Positions 31,858 through 42,182 of a DNA stretch of 64,000 bases are shown in pieces. The stretch is from Simmondsia chinensis. Its lineage: Eukaryota > Streptophyta > Magnoliopsida > Caryophyllales > Simmondsiaceae. The translations under genes were made by a program, and so were the position numbers. The DNA lies in contig JAGTTD010000022.1 of NCBI GenBank assembly GCA_018398585.1, positions 2,631,501 to 2,695,500 on the forward strand, read 5' to 3'. Positions within the stretch are counted from its first letter, which is position 1. Each line of letters opens with the position of its first letter. The notes under the pieces are model-generated. The model saw only the letters and a list, made by a program, of their open reading frames with translations. It was not told where the DNA came from and made no database searches.

Positions 31858-32450
31858 TTATCACTTAGGTACTTGAGATTTGAGCATTATCACTTAGATA
31901 TCCCGATATTTTAATATATACAATGAGTTATCTTAAAGTTTGAAAAATTTATCACTTAGGTATCCTTTTTTCAATAGATAGCGAAGAATTGCAATACAAA
32001 ACTCAACATTTCGCCGAAGCGAAACCCGACGCCACACAACAAGTAGCGAATTTGACCAATTTTATACAAAAAAATGCTGATACATTATATGATTATGATA
32101 ATATATACAAGCTATGCTAATGTTTTCATTTAAAAAAAATCAACTAATTGTAAAAAATATGCTCCAAATGTTAATGTGAACTATTTAAATATTGCCACAA
32201 TCATGTGCAGTTTTCGTATTTTTAGCAAAAAATTATCAAATTCTAATTAAGATACTAATAGACTGTCCAAAAAGTGTTCAATTTGAGAATTTTCAAACAA
32301 AAATCTATTAAACTTAAAAAAGGGTTATCTAATTGATAAAAATTTAAAATTTTATAGTAACTAAGTGATAAAATATTAAAAACTCAAGGTACTCTATTGT
32401 ATACATTGAAACGTCCAATTATTTAAATGATAAATGGTTAAAACTTACCA
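31858..32450. repeat. Long-TIR AT-rich MITE, copy 2, with a nested LINE tail
   Basis: Left 'attatcacttagatatccc...attttaatatatacaatgag' is mirrored at the right by 'ctctattgtatacattgaaa...aaatgataaatgg'. A minus-strand LINE tail (31967-32050: T-run, aatagatagcgaagaattgc) sits inside. Confidence 0.7.
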
Positions 32451-33467
32451 AAAAAAATCATAATCACCTTGAAGCTCATCTGAGCACGTAGACTTTCAGC
32501 TTGAGTTCGGATAATCTCAATTGAATTTGTTTATCCTTTGGCTCTGTTTTACTCAATGGAGAATTTTTCTTCCAAAAATATTTTCATTTAAAAATACTTT
32601 TTCTTAAAAAATTTGGTCTTTTTAGCAAAAAAATAATAATTTTATTCTATAAATTTATATGAGGTTCAAGTTTTATCAAGTTCAAGCTAAAATGAGTATA
32701 TGATGTGAGAATGTAGCCGATTTCCTCTCCCCTTTTTCCAATAAGTAGCGTGAGAACTCGCGATACAAAAACTGGCATGTTACCCTTCCCTGAAAGAAAA
32801 TATTTCCATATTTTTAGTTGTTATTATAAAGTTATGTAAGAATATTAAATGAACATGGAAAATAGTTTCTATTAAAACAAAACGAGACTTATTTATACAT
32901 AATATCAGCTCACCGGGGCTTAAACTTAATTCATTAAGGCGCATTAAAGCTTAAACCTTTACCAAGAAATTTCTCATGTGCGCTCGTTTGCACGAGAGCT
33001 CTGCCTCCCGAGCTTTAGCTCAACTCGTTTACTTAGGTATACAAGTTGACTTTAGGTGTTTTGGAATTTGGTGCTAGATGTGCTAGTTTTATATTAAGAG
33101 TTTAATCACTCATTATAAAAAAAAACTATTTTTTAACATTTGCGTAACAATAATTAAAGAAATAAATGTAGAGAAACGTCATAAATACATAAAGAATATA
33201 CTTTATTATTTACCTAATAAACATGCAATTAATTTAATACTATTATTTCAAAGAAATAAAAGTGTGCGCTTTTTGAATATCTTTATAAGAAGTCAGCTTT
33301 GCATCGCGAGTTTTCCTCACTACTGATAAAAAAACACACATTTAGCTTTTTGTATAAATATATTATGCCGATACATTCTTTTTCTCTATTTTTTTTAAAG
33401 TTTGTGAATCTTTAAAACAGCCTCTCTATAAAGTAATATTGTTCAACAGTAAAAAAAAAAAGAAAGG
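32451..33467. other. Non-coding stretch with repeat scraps
   Basis: Contains a MITE-like pair (32530 'ggctctgttttactc' and 32875 'aaaacaaaacgagac'), short LINE-tail-like pieces (32741-32790 minus; 33020-33124 and 33285-33335 plus), and an AGCTC-rich piece (32900-33030). No gene. Confidence 0.45.
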
Positions 33468-33665
33468 AACATACCTAATACCTTAAGGACTCCTGCCTAC
33501 GCAGAGTCTGGGGAGGGCGGATGTACGCAGCCTTCTCCCTTCAGGGTGTTAACCTGAAAAAAATTTATTTTCCAGTACTCCCAATTTGAGGGTGAGAACT
33601 TTCCAGGGGGTCACCTATCTTGACACTACTCTTGCCTAAGTACGCTTAACTTCGAGGTTTCTTCA
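33468..33665 (-). mobile_element. 5S rRNA-headed SINE, degraded
   Basis: The minus strand shows the 5S head (aacctcgaagttaagcgtac, ttaggcaagagtagtgtcaa, ataggtgaccccctggaaag) and the 3' domain (gaaggctgcgtacatccgcc, cagactctgcgtaggcagga, gtccttaaggtattaggtat). More diverged than the copies at 10263 and 54046. The duplication is not certain. Confidence 0.8.
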
Positions 33666-33821
33666 AGACATTGAATTGTTGTTTTACAGTGCACAACAAC
33701 GGATGAGTCAGAAACAAATGAAAGCAAACACGGAAAATGTCAAATCCAACCCGGATGCTTGTCTTCACTTTGCTTACTTGCTCCACCAATACTACCTACC
33801 CATTATTTACTAATTAAATTA

Positions 33822-34375
33822 TCTTTTACGTATCTTAAAATTTGATTATTTATTATTTAGGTATCTTAGTATTTTAACATATTTAATAAGGTACCTTAAA
33901 ATTTTAAAATTTTATCACTTAGATATTCTGAAGTCTTAAAATTTAATCAATTAAGTACCATTCTTCAAAAATTTGATAGATTTTTATTAGAAAATGTTAA
34001 GTAAAACATGATTCGGATAATGTATATGTATATTCATTAGAATTTTATATTTCGTTACTAAAAATGCTAATATAACACGTGATTTCAGCAATATATAGGT
34101 AGTTTACAATCAAATTCAATGAACTTTTTGTTGTTATTCGTAGAATTTTTTAGAAAAATATTGATATGACTTACATATGTTATTATAATTATGTACTACA
34201 TTAGCATTTTTTGTATAAAATTGGTTTGATTCTTACAAAATTCATCAAATTTTAACACAAGTAATCAAAGTGATAAAATATATTGAAATTTAGGGTACTT
34301 TATTGTATATATTAAAATATTACGGTACCTAAATAATAAATAGTCAAAGTTCATGGTACCTAAGTGAAAAATTCC
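33822..34375. repeat. Long-TIR AT-rich MITE, copy 3
   Basis: Left 'tatttaggtatcttagtatt' and right 'aatattacggtacctaaata' are inverted partners. Inner 'ttatcacttagatattc' pairs with 'aagtgataaaatat'. No ORF. Confidence 0.7.
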
Positions 34376-34502
34376 TTTCATTAATAGTGTTTTCCCAATC
34401 TTTATATTAATATCAACATCCAATTTGTCTAATCGTGTTTTTTTTTCCTAATATTGGTATTATTAGTATAATATCACAAATTACGATACTACTATGATTA
34501 TA

Positions 34503-34552
34503 GTAGATATGATTGTGATTATATCAAATCCTATCATCACAATCATATCTAC
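34503..34552. repeat. Perfect 17-bp inverted repeat (hairpin)
   Basis: gtagatatgattgtgat (34503-34519) and its exact complement atcacaatcatatctac (34536-34552) are separated by 16 bp. A third partial arm, aatcacaatcatatcg, follows at 34556-34571. Confidence 0.8.
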
Positions 34553-34815
34553 CATAATCACAATCATATCGTAATCTAGGATAATATACTAATGGATATA
34601 ATCTATAAGTAAAGAAAAAAAAAATTGAAATACTATAGAAAAGATGAACTCTGACTATAGATAGGGGTGATCATAATTCGGTTAACCGTCACGAAAATGC
34701 TTAAAGTTTTTTTATTATTTTTAAACTATCACATAACAACTTAATCCTTTAAAACCCATGATTTTTTAATACCTTGTAAACATATTACCACTGAAAGGAT
34801 AATGTTATATGGGTT

Positions 34816-34885
34816 TTTTTTTTCCTAATAACTAGAGAGATGACTCTCTGTATAAAACTGCCGTATCCATCGAAGCGGAGCCCAA
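34816..34885 (-). mobile_element. Short LINE 3'-end insertion, type A, at a MITE edge
   Basis: Between atgttatatgggtt (34802-34815) and atattatacgggtt (34886-34899). The minus strand reads gggctccgcttcgatggata, then tctctctagttattagg plus A's. Confidence 0.7.
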
Positions 34886-34894
34886 ATATTATAC

Positions 34895-35285
34895 GGGTTA
34901 TGTACACCAAAGATCCTTATACTTTACTCACTGTATTTGTGTGAATTTAATCCTGAACATTTAATTGTACCAATTTGATCTCTGTCCAATTTATATTATG
35001 ACAAGTTGGTCTTTAGAGCGAATTTCATATTTAGTTATTAATGAAATTTTAATGGGTTCGGCCATCATTTTGGTTAAATTGAGTCAACTGGTATATTTAT
35101 AGTGGGTTGTACACATTTAATGCAATTATGCCATTAAAATTTAAGTCAATAACTTAACTTGAATTTGATGAAAGAATTAAATTGACATAATATAAATTTT
35201 AGAGGGATTAAATTGACATAACTAAAAGTACGAAGACTAAATCAATATAATGAGAATAATATAATAACATTTGGCTTAAATAACT
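34895..35285. repeat. Long-TIR MITE (GGGTTATTTATGCC family), copy 2, decayed
   Basis: Shares with 2087-2583 the order 'accaaagatcc', 'tttaattgtaccaatttg', 'gggttcggcca', 'ttggttaaattgag' and the end 'tttggcttaaataac'. Confidence 0.65.
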
Positions 35286-35634
35286 GATATCATATATGCC
35301 TTTTTATATGAATGATTGGGATTTGATTATTTATCAGTTTTTCACGTAGGTTAACTATAAAATGCTAAAAAAATAGCGCCTAGCCTAGCTAGTTTTTTTT
35401 GAAAAGAAAGAGCTACCTAACCTTGTTAAATTTCAAACCAAACACCACTCGACTGTCCTATAAAGCAACATACAGATACTAAAACGCCCATCAAAAACTT
35501 TAACCCGTACTAAATTAGGTCTCGAAGATCATATTATTTTGTTATTCGGTTCAATTATTGATCCTAGACTAATATTTTTATTAGTCTTTGATCTTTTCAA
35601 ACTGAAATTCTGAATATGGAATATTTAGCAAATT
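35286..35634. other. Non-coding stretch
   Basis: No gene seen. Confidence 0.5.
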
Positions 35635-35650
35635 AAGTAGAATGAGTAAA

Positions 35651-35907
35651 TACACTCCAAAGAAAATAGTGTGCAACATCGAATGCTTGAATAGTTGGAG
35701 AAGTCTGCTGATGATGGTGTAGATGGCGGCTCTGACAGTGGGCTGCACGGCTGGGATGGATGTCTTTAATTTTTTTAATGTCTTGTTGAATATGGCTATA
35801 GTGTTGTCTCTGTGTCCTGCTTTTTCTATTTTGCTTTTCTCAGGGCCTTACTATTTGTAGGCATGCCCCACTTTGTTTTGCGAGCCCAAGCTTGCTAATT
35901 ATCGAAT
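35651..35907 (+). mobile_element. LINE 3'-end insertion with 16-bp target duplication
   Basis: Between aagtagaatgagtaaa (35635-35650) and aagtacaatgagtaaa (35908-35923). Ends ttttgcgagcccaagcttgc, taattatcgaat; GCGAGC and GCTTGC can pair as a terminal hairpin. Confidence 0.85.
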
Positions 35908-35923
35908 AAGTACAATGAGTAAA

Positions 35924-36566
35924 GTAAAAAAGTTTTCCGATGAACCATGTATAGAACAATTGTGCCGTGGAGTTCACCACTGCTCTAAATCACTTATGCC
36001 ACTGCACCAAGACAATGGAATCCATCAGCACTCTGACTCTCTAGGTTAACACAACACCCATCACTTTAGTGTACTCTAGAGTGGACAACCAGATACATCA
36101 CAAATTAATGAGTAATGAATTAAACATAAAAGAAAACACAAATAGTGGAAGGCGAAAAGAGAAAGGAAGAAGAGAATGTGTTATTTATGTCTTTGTTTTA
36201 TTTTTCAACAGGAGAGATGTTACATTGATACAAAAAAAATTTCACTTATAACTCCTATGAGTAATTGCAGTCGGGGATGTAAATTCTGGAATCGGGATTG
36301 AGAGGGAAAGAAATTGGTGGCTCCGGGAGGAGAAGTGACCAAATGTGCTCCCGCTGACAAAAATTAAAAATTCGTACATCCACTCGAGTCTTACAACATT
36401 ATTTGACCATGTGTATTGAAGGAAAGTATATAATCGACACTCCCTTCCAAGAATTTCTTTGCAAGATAAGAAGCATCATTCATAATTGAAATAATTCTGA
36501 ATAGGGAACAACGAACAACATAGAAATACTCAAATATCAAACGTAATCAAATTTTAGATAGAACAA
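35924..36566. other. Non-coding stretch
   Basis: No recognisable gene. A 60-codon frame at 36069 has no known motif. Confidence 0.45.
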
Positions 36567-36690
36567 ACTTTTTTTTTTTTTTTTGATAATTAAGAGGAGA
36601 AAATCTTTACAATACAGCAAGATAGCCTCACAGTAGCAAATAAAACAATACTTAAGAAAGAAATAGTGATAGAAAATGACAATAAAAATT
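36567..36690 (-). mobile_element. LINE 3'-end insertion
   Basis: A plus-strand T-run, then gataattaagaggagaaaat, cctcacagtagc: the complement of a LINE tail. Boundaries approximate. Confidence 0.55.
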
Positions 36691-37037
36691 TGAGAAGAGC
36701 ATCACTAGGCTGGGTTGTGCTGGAAGCGCAACATGGTTAAAGTTAAGCGTTTTAGGAGCACAACCTAGAAAGAGGACTGGGAAGCATAGGGAGAAAGCAT
36801 TCTGGATCAAGATAAATGATACAACGCGTACAAAAGTGGAATTTGGGAACGGGAAGGTTTAACGGCCTTCCCTTCTACTTTTATTATGAAAATAAAAATA
36901 AGGGGAAAAGAGGTGCTCAATTTCTCACAACCGAGAAAGAAAGAAAACCCTAGAATTCTTAAAATTAAGTCTGAAATTGAATTGCTAAATTAATCCTAGA
37001 CTTCCTCTTGTTTAAATAGAAGAACTAATTCAATTAA

Positions 37038-37165
37038 GCGTGCTTGGACGAGAGCAGTACCAGGATGGGTGATCTTCTGGGAAGTCCTCACCCTCAGATT
37101 GGGGACACTCGGAAACAGCCTCTCTTCAAGGGTAATACCGTGAAGGGGGAAGGCTGCGTACATCT

Positions 37166-37197
<32 letters not shown>

Positions 37198-37243
37198 CGA
37201 CCCTGCTTAGGCGGGAGCTCTTGGGGCACTGGGTATGTTGCTT
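37038..37243 (+). mobile_element. 5S rRNA-headed SINE, 5'-truncated, inside a solo LTR
   Basis: Flanked by taattcaattaa (37026-37037 and 37244-37255). Starts inside the 5S head (gcgtgcttggacgagagcag, taccaggatgggtgatcttc, tgggaagtcctcac), then ctcggaaacagcctctcttc, gaagggggaaggctgcgtac, a C30 tract, gcttaggcgggagctcttgg, ggcactgggtatgttg. The proline-rich frame across the C-tract is not a gene. Confidence 0.9.
37167..37196. repeat. Poly-C tract (C30) inside the SINE
   Basis: 30 C's in place of the short cgccctcccc segment of other copies. Confidence 0.85.
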
Positions 37244-37486
37244 TAATTCAATTAAACTAAAAGACTTAAAAATTAAAAGAAAGATGCAAAAACAACTATT
37301 AATTATCTAAACAACTAATAATTATCTCTTAATCTAATCTAAGCTAAAGTCTCCTAATTGATGTTAGCTTTCTCAATCCAGTTCACCGTTTCACGTCTCT
37401 CCCCTCCATCCATGTCTCTTTCATCCCGCCAAGTAACCCATCTCACCAAGAATTTAATCCGTCAAGATACGGGCTGCATCAATAAA

Positions 37487-37642
37487 CTTTGTTATTACTT
37501 TGTTCAATCGTTGGTCTAGTTTTAACCTTTATGACATTCAACGTGATTCAAATTTGTATAATTTGATTAAAGTACTTTGCAAGTTTGGGTGTGAAGTTGT
37601 GAACCCTTGAGAAAAGAGGTCTGTTTCGTGTTGAAAAATTGC

Positions 37643-37676
<34 letters not shown>

Positions 37677-37790
37677 GAAAAAAGAGAAGTGGGGAAAAGG
37701 TGAAAAAGCAAACTTTTTGGTTGGAGATAAGCCCAAGACTTGGCTTCTTAGAGACTACATGCTAAGCTAAGTCATTGGAAAATATTTTCC
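37487..37790. other. Non-coding stretch
   Basis: No gene seen. An (AAAT)n microsatellite lies at about 37646-37672. Confidence 0.5.
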
Positions 37791-38497
37791 TTTTTTCGAT
37801 AATTTGCAACGAGAATCGCAATACAATACAGGTAAACTCGTAAAAGCGGGACCTAAGCTAGTTCGTATTACAGCATGCAGTAGAGGAAAAAAAAAGTGAA
37901 ACTAGCCAACATCATAACTTGAAGCAGTAAGAGAAAAGAAAGTTATATGTGATACTGCATATGGTTAGAAGACTACATCATCGCGGGAGAGGACCGAGAA
38001 TAAGAAGAGATAAAAGTGATGCAACAAAATCAAACAATGGAGGAAGAGTAGGGAATCGTCAATAGGACTGAAGGCCGATCATAACAGCTGTAATAGTTGC
38101 ACAATGCAAGATGTAGATTTCAACTTTTTATTTTCTATTTCCTCCTTGCTCTACATTTGATAACGATTGATTCATCACTATGAAACCTCAACGCAAGCTT
38201 GTTACCTAAGGCCCACACCCACATTGTGGCACGAAAATTATCAGCGTATTTACCATTTCTGTCCTCCCTCACCAACTTTCCGCTTCTACTGTGAGATGGC
38301 TCAACTATCCTTTTCTCGCTATTTTCGAGTGTCATGTCCAATGGGAATTCTTGAAGTTCCCGCCTCGTTTTCTTTTTCTCCCTTCGCTTCATTGCTCTCC
38401 GGCCCCTCTTTGACGAGAAGGCTTTAGAAACCTGTCGTCTTACCACTACACTAACTCTCCCTTCACCCACCTTACTCGATTCCTCCAAGTGTGGCAC
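37791..38497 (-). mobile_element. Truncated half-LINE: ORF1 C-terminus plus 3' tail
   Basis: An open minus-strand frame from 38497 to 38135 (120 codons) encodes a basic ORF1 segment (KRREKKKTRRELQEFPLDMT) and ends with VWALGNKLALRFHSDESIVI, the ORF1 terminal motif. After its stop the sequence continues directly into a 3' tail ending gtattgcgattctcgttgc, aaattatcg plus A6 (T's at 37791-37796). There is no ORF2. The 5' boundary and target duplication are not clear. This copy has no stop in the retained ORF1 part, so it may be fairly young. Confidence 0.7.
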
Positions 38498-40849
38498 CGG
38501 AATATTATTGCAGACACTCTCCTCATTATAGCATCAACCCTCCCTGACAATTTTCTTTTCTCTACACTTTCTAAGTCAAACGTATAATAATGTACATTAG
38601 ATATAATAAATGACAATTTCGTTCTGTAGCATACCAGTTTGTAAAGCAAAGTGTTGTGAGATAATCAACCTCTCTCATAGCATGTTTTTGACTTTAGAGC
38701 ATCAACTCTATGGTTTCTCTCCTTCATGTACTTTTATCTTCGATTGATCATTGTTTTGTACTATATATGTGAATTATTCTGAGCTCATCATTAATTAATC
38801 ATAAAACAGTAACTTAGTAGAATTTATATCTAGTATTTACTACAAGTTATATTAAACTCCTAATGATAACATTTACTTCACTGATAATAACAATTATATA
38901 TATATATATATATATATTGTATATATTATGATTGATTTTTCAAGTCAATTTGGGTGGGGAAAAGGCATTTTTGCTTTGATACAAAAAGTAAAAGGTACAC
39001 TGAATGAGGTAAAAGCAACCACACAATTCAACATGGCTGAATCCTCCTTTTTTTCTACAATATATACTTTTATATTATTATTTTTGAGTAAATTTGGTCA
39101 ACCAATTATATATTTGCTTTGCTTTAAAATAATAAATTGTATGGGTTTGGCAAGACTTAGTCATAATATATGCCATGAACAATGAAAAGGTACAATCATA
39201 TGCGTTCAAATTATGTTACAATGTCGTGGTAGGTGTCACAGCGAAAATAATACTACGAATTTTCAGAACAAAGAATATAAGGTCAGACAGAAATTTCAAC
39301 CAGAAGTTAAAAACGCAAAATGAAAGAAGAATAAATAAAATAACACAAGATATAATATGGTTCGAATTCCAAAGTGATGGTCCTAATCCATAACTCTCAA
39401 GGACCGGAAAAGACTCTTCTATATCTCTTTTATGTTTGAATTATAATTGGTTGATTAACACATAAAGAAAAATTACTATGTGAGATTTCAGGCTTCTAAG
39501 ATAGAAATCTCACAGTGTGAACCGAGATGATGAAAATCTTTGGATCAAAATTGTGATTGTCATGCTCGAGAAAGGGAGTTGCATTCTAAGGTTAGGGCTT
39601 CGGAGAGCAAATGTCAAAATAGGAAAAAGAGGAAGAGAGAAAATAAACAGAAGAAATTAGAGCCGTTCTCTCTTTCTTCAATTAACCAGCCCAATTTATT
39701 CCCAGCCCACTCAATCTGTGTCATTCACCCAAGAAGCCATCTCTATAGTTGGATCATCATCGCATCAACAGCGGAAAAGACTCCAAAGCAAACAGAATCA
39801 AGAATACAAGGAAGACAAAACGTGCCCCTTGGTAAGCCATTGAGATCATGATGCCGAGCACGATGTAAACAAAAACAACACCAGCTAATACAACGGAAGT
39901 GGGTATTAGTCAAGTGCATGGGCAGCAATTATTGGTTCCGGTTAGGGGTAGAATAGACAATATCCACAAGTGCTCAATTTTAGAATCAGAATAGAATTAC
40001 CCCCTCAAGATCAAATATGTCACAGCAACGCCACTGCCATAGCAACAAAGCTAATGGCAATCTAAACAATGCGTTCATGGTTCAACATTAGATACAGTGT
40101 TCACTTAATGCCCAAACTCATTGTGAGTATTTTAAGGCATAATTAACATGCATAAGAACCAAGTTATGACAATACGTTTTACCAGATTTAAACGTATGTA
40201 CTAAGAAAAGAGGCAAACAATAGAAAAGAATTATATTTAAAAATAAGCGTACTCGTTAAACTTAGCTACTTATTACACCAGGTTTTGTGAAATAGAGATT
40301 GAGACTTTAGTTTAATGATCGATATACTATCAAAATTGAGGTTTTAAAATACAATGTTTTAGATTCAAGTCTCGTTATGTCAACTCTCTTTCTTGGAGGA
40401 AAAAAAAAAACAAAAAAAAAGCTTTTGCTAGCAGATGTACTCGTACTAAGCTATGTTACGTACTAGACATGAGAACGAATTTTACAAGCATAAACTTTCG
40501 AATCAAATTTTCTTTATTACCAATTTAACAGCTTCCCTTCACAATTGAATCCACCATTTTTATAAGATCAATATCAAATATATTTATCTCGTGTGTAGAA
40601 TAAATAGTTAATTCTTATAAGTAATTTGCCAACTACTAAACGATTTATTCTGTTCATCTTAAAATAAATATCATCTCAACATCCACAAAGTCATAATAAG
40701 TAAAATCGGAATATATTTATAGATTTAAATTCTAAAGTTCAACTTCCGGTGATCTTTTATCTATAAATTTTCAACTATAGTTTTGAAATTTTAATTGACT
40801 TAATTTCTTTTAAGAAATATAGTTTGATTTACATAACTGAATAGTGTAT
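38498..40849. other. Non-coding stretch
   Basis: No gene recognised. TA microsatellite at about 38890-38917. At 39330-39420 'tggttcgaattccaaagtg' resembles text common in plant LTR/leader repeats, but no ends are visible. The 103-codon frame at 39540 and shorter ones show no motif. An A-rich stretch is at 40399-40420. Confidence 0.45.
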
Positions 40850-40921
40850 TTTCTTGTCTATTTTTATTTTTGTTTTCTGATTCTCGCTTTTGTACGAGTT
40901 GATTATGGCCTTGTTTATACG
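40850..40921 (+). mobile_element. LINE 3' tail, left part, split by a copia element
   Basis: 'ttctgattctcgcttttgt...ccttgtttatacg' reads on into 46807-46854 ('agctatctatttta...gtcgctaattatcggg' plus A's) if the copia element and one ATACG are ignored. The combined text is a normal LINE tail. Confidence 0.6.
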
Positions 40922-41617
40922 TGTTAGAACACACTTGCAAAATACTTGCAACCGGGTAACCACGAGATCTAAGGAGTTGAGGCTATGTAATCACTTTCCT
41001 TAAGGTTTATTTCGGTATACGAAATATCCTCGGGGATACAACAACAACCAAAAATGAAGCGAGGATATGTAAAGGGAGAGAAAGATCGAGATATGAAGAG
41101 ATTGGTGTTTGTTGTTCAAGAACACAACACAAGAACACTTGAATACAAAGATCCTTTAATCTTATTTTTTCCTTGTATTTTTCATCCAATAATAATCATC
41201 ATGAAAGTGTGGAGCATATATAAATGTATTCATGAAAAGAGACGTCCCAAAAAACTGCGTAGACAAATCGTCAAGGCAGACTTGTGTGTCGAAGCTTTGT
41301 GTCGACACACAGTCTTACTGCAGATCTGTGTGTTGGCACACACTTCCTATATGTCGACACACAGAATCCCTCCGTACGCTTCTATAAAGGGCTGTGTGTC
41401 GACACAAGGGCCATGTGTGTCGACACATAGCTGTTTCCCCATCGTTCTGTTGGGTTGTGTGTCGACACACATGGCCCATGTGTTGACACACACCCCTAAC
41501 AAGCTCTAAACATTCAAAATAAGTATCGGGACAATCTCGAATATATCTTATACATACATAAACAACATTTAACATATTTGCGTATTATTCAACACATATT
41601 TTAAAAATACATCAACA
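40922..41617 (-). repeat. 3' LTR of the minus-strand copia element
   Basis: Plus-strand ends TGTTAGAACAC and ATACATCAACA. On the minus strand it starts TGTTGATG, just after the purine-rich aaattgtgagggat (41618-41631, likely polypurine tract). About seven palindromes of the TGTGTCGACACA type (41296-41500) lie just upstream of a TATATA near 41219. They look like U3 control repeats. Confidence 0.85.
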
Positions 41618-42182
41618 ATCCCTCACAATTTTCAAAATACAACCAATCTCAAAATGACATCTCGGTTAAAGGAGGCTTTATTGTGCATCAACGAGGGTGT
41701 CTCACGATTGAACCTCCAGCTAGTGAAAAGACCATACAATTAATCGGATAAAAAATGGTAGACCAAGCTTTGAACCATACAACCCATTTGACTAACCGAC
41801 TATCTAATCACGCACAAGGCGTACTCCCCGTACACACCCTACAACTCCTAGATCGACACATTTGTGGTCTTGTGTCCTGTACCTTTCGTGAGCGTTTCAG
41901 GGCCAAACCCTTAGTAAAAAATCACCCCTTTGAAGCGCCCAAACTTCAACACGAAGGTGGACCTCATTGATCATGTCCCTGCGACGCGACATTCAATAAA
42001 TTCTAAAACCAGGTCCATTAAGAGCTTTTGCTTATCCTTTTAGAATCTCTGACTTAGGTATCAAGCACTTCACACACTGGATGGAAAAAATTCTCATTTA
42101 GTGCTTGCAGTCACACAGATGACAAGTCTCTCTCATTGAACCTGAGACTTAGCGTCATACTAGGTGTCGAGTTGAGGGCCTA

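Larger units (their letters stand above)
36817..37481 (-). repeat. Solo LTR (TGATRCA...TGCATCA), with a SINE inside
   Basis: Begins TGATACAACG and ends GGGCTGCATCA, flanked by ATAAA on both sides (36812-36816 and 37482-37486), a 5-bp duplication as for LTR elements. The minus-strand start TGATGCAGCCC matches the start of a related sequence at 58081, and both share agctaacatcaattagga-type text. No internal region, so this is a recombined solo LTR, about 450 bp without the 5S-SINE (37038-37243). The family type (gypsy or copia) cannot be told. Confidence 0.75.

Noticed and set aside
37044..37310. 88-codon frame with a proline run
   Set aside because: It crosses the 5S-SINE and its C30 tract; prolines come from the poly-C. 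Not a gene.
39540..39851. 103-codon frame as a possible host gene
   Set aside because: The peptide is basic low complexity at the start and has no recognisable domain; no splice or promoter context is convincing.
41054..41575. Frames of 151 and 86 codons in the copia LTR
   Set aside because: They are created by the TGTGTCGACACA palindrome array; repeated His-Thr / Cys-Arg-His text is a by-product.
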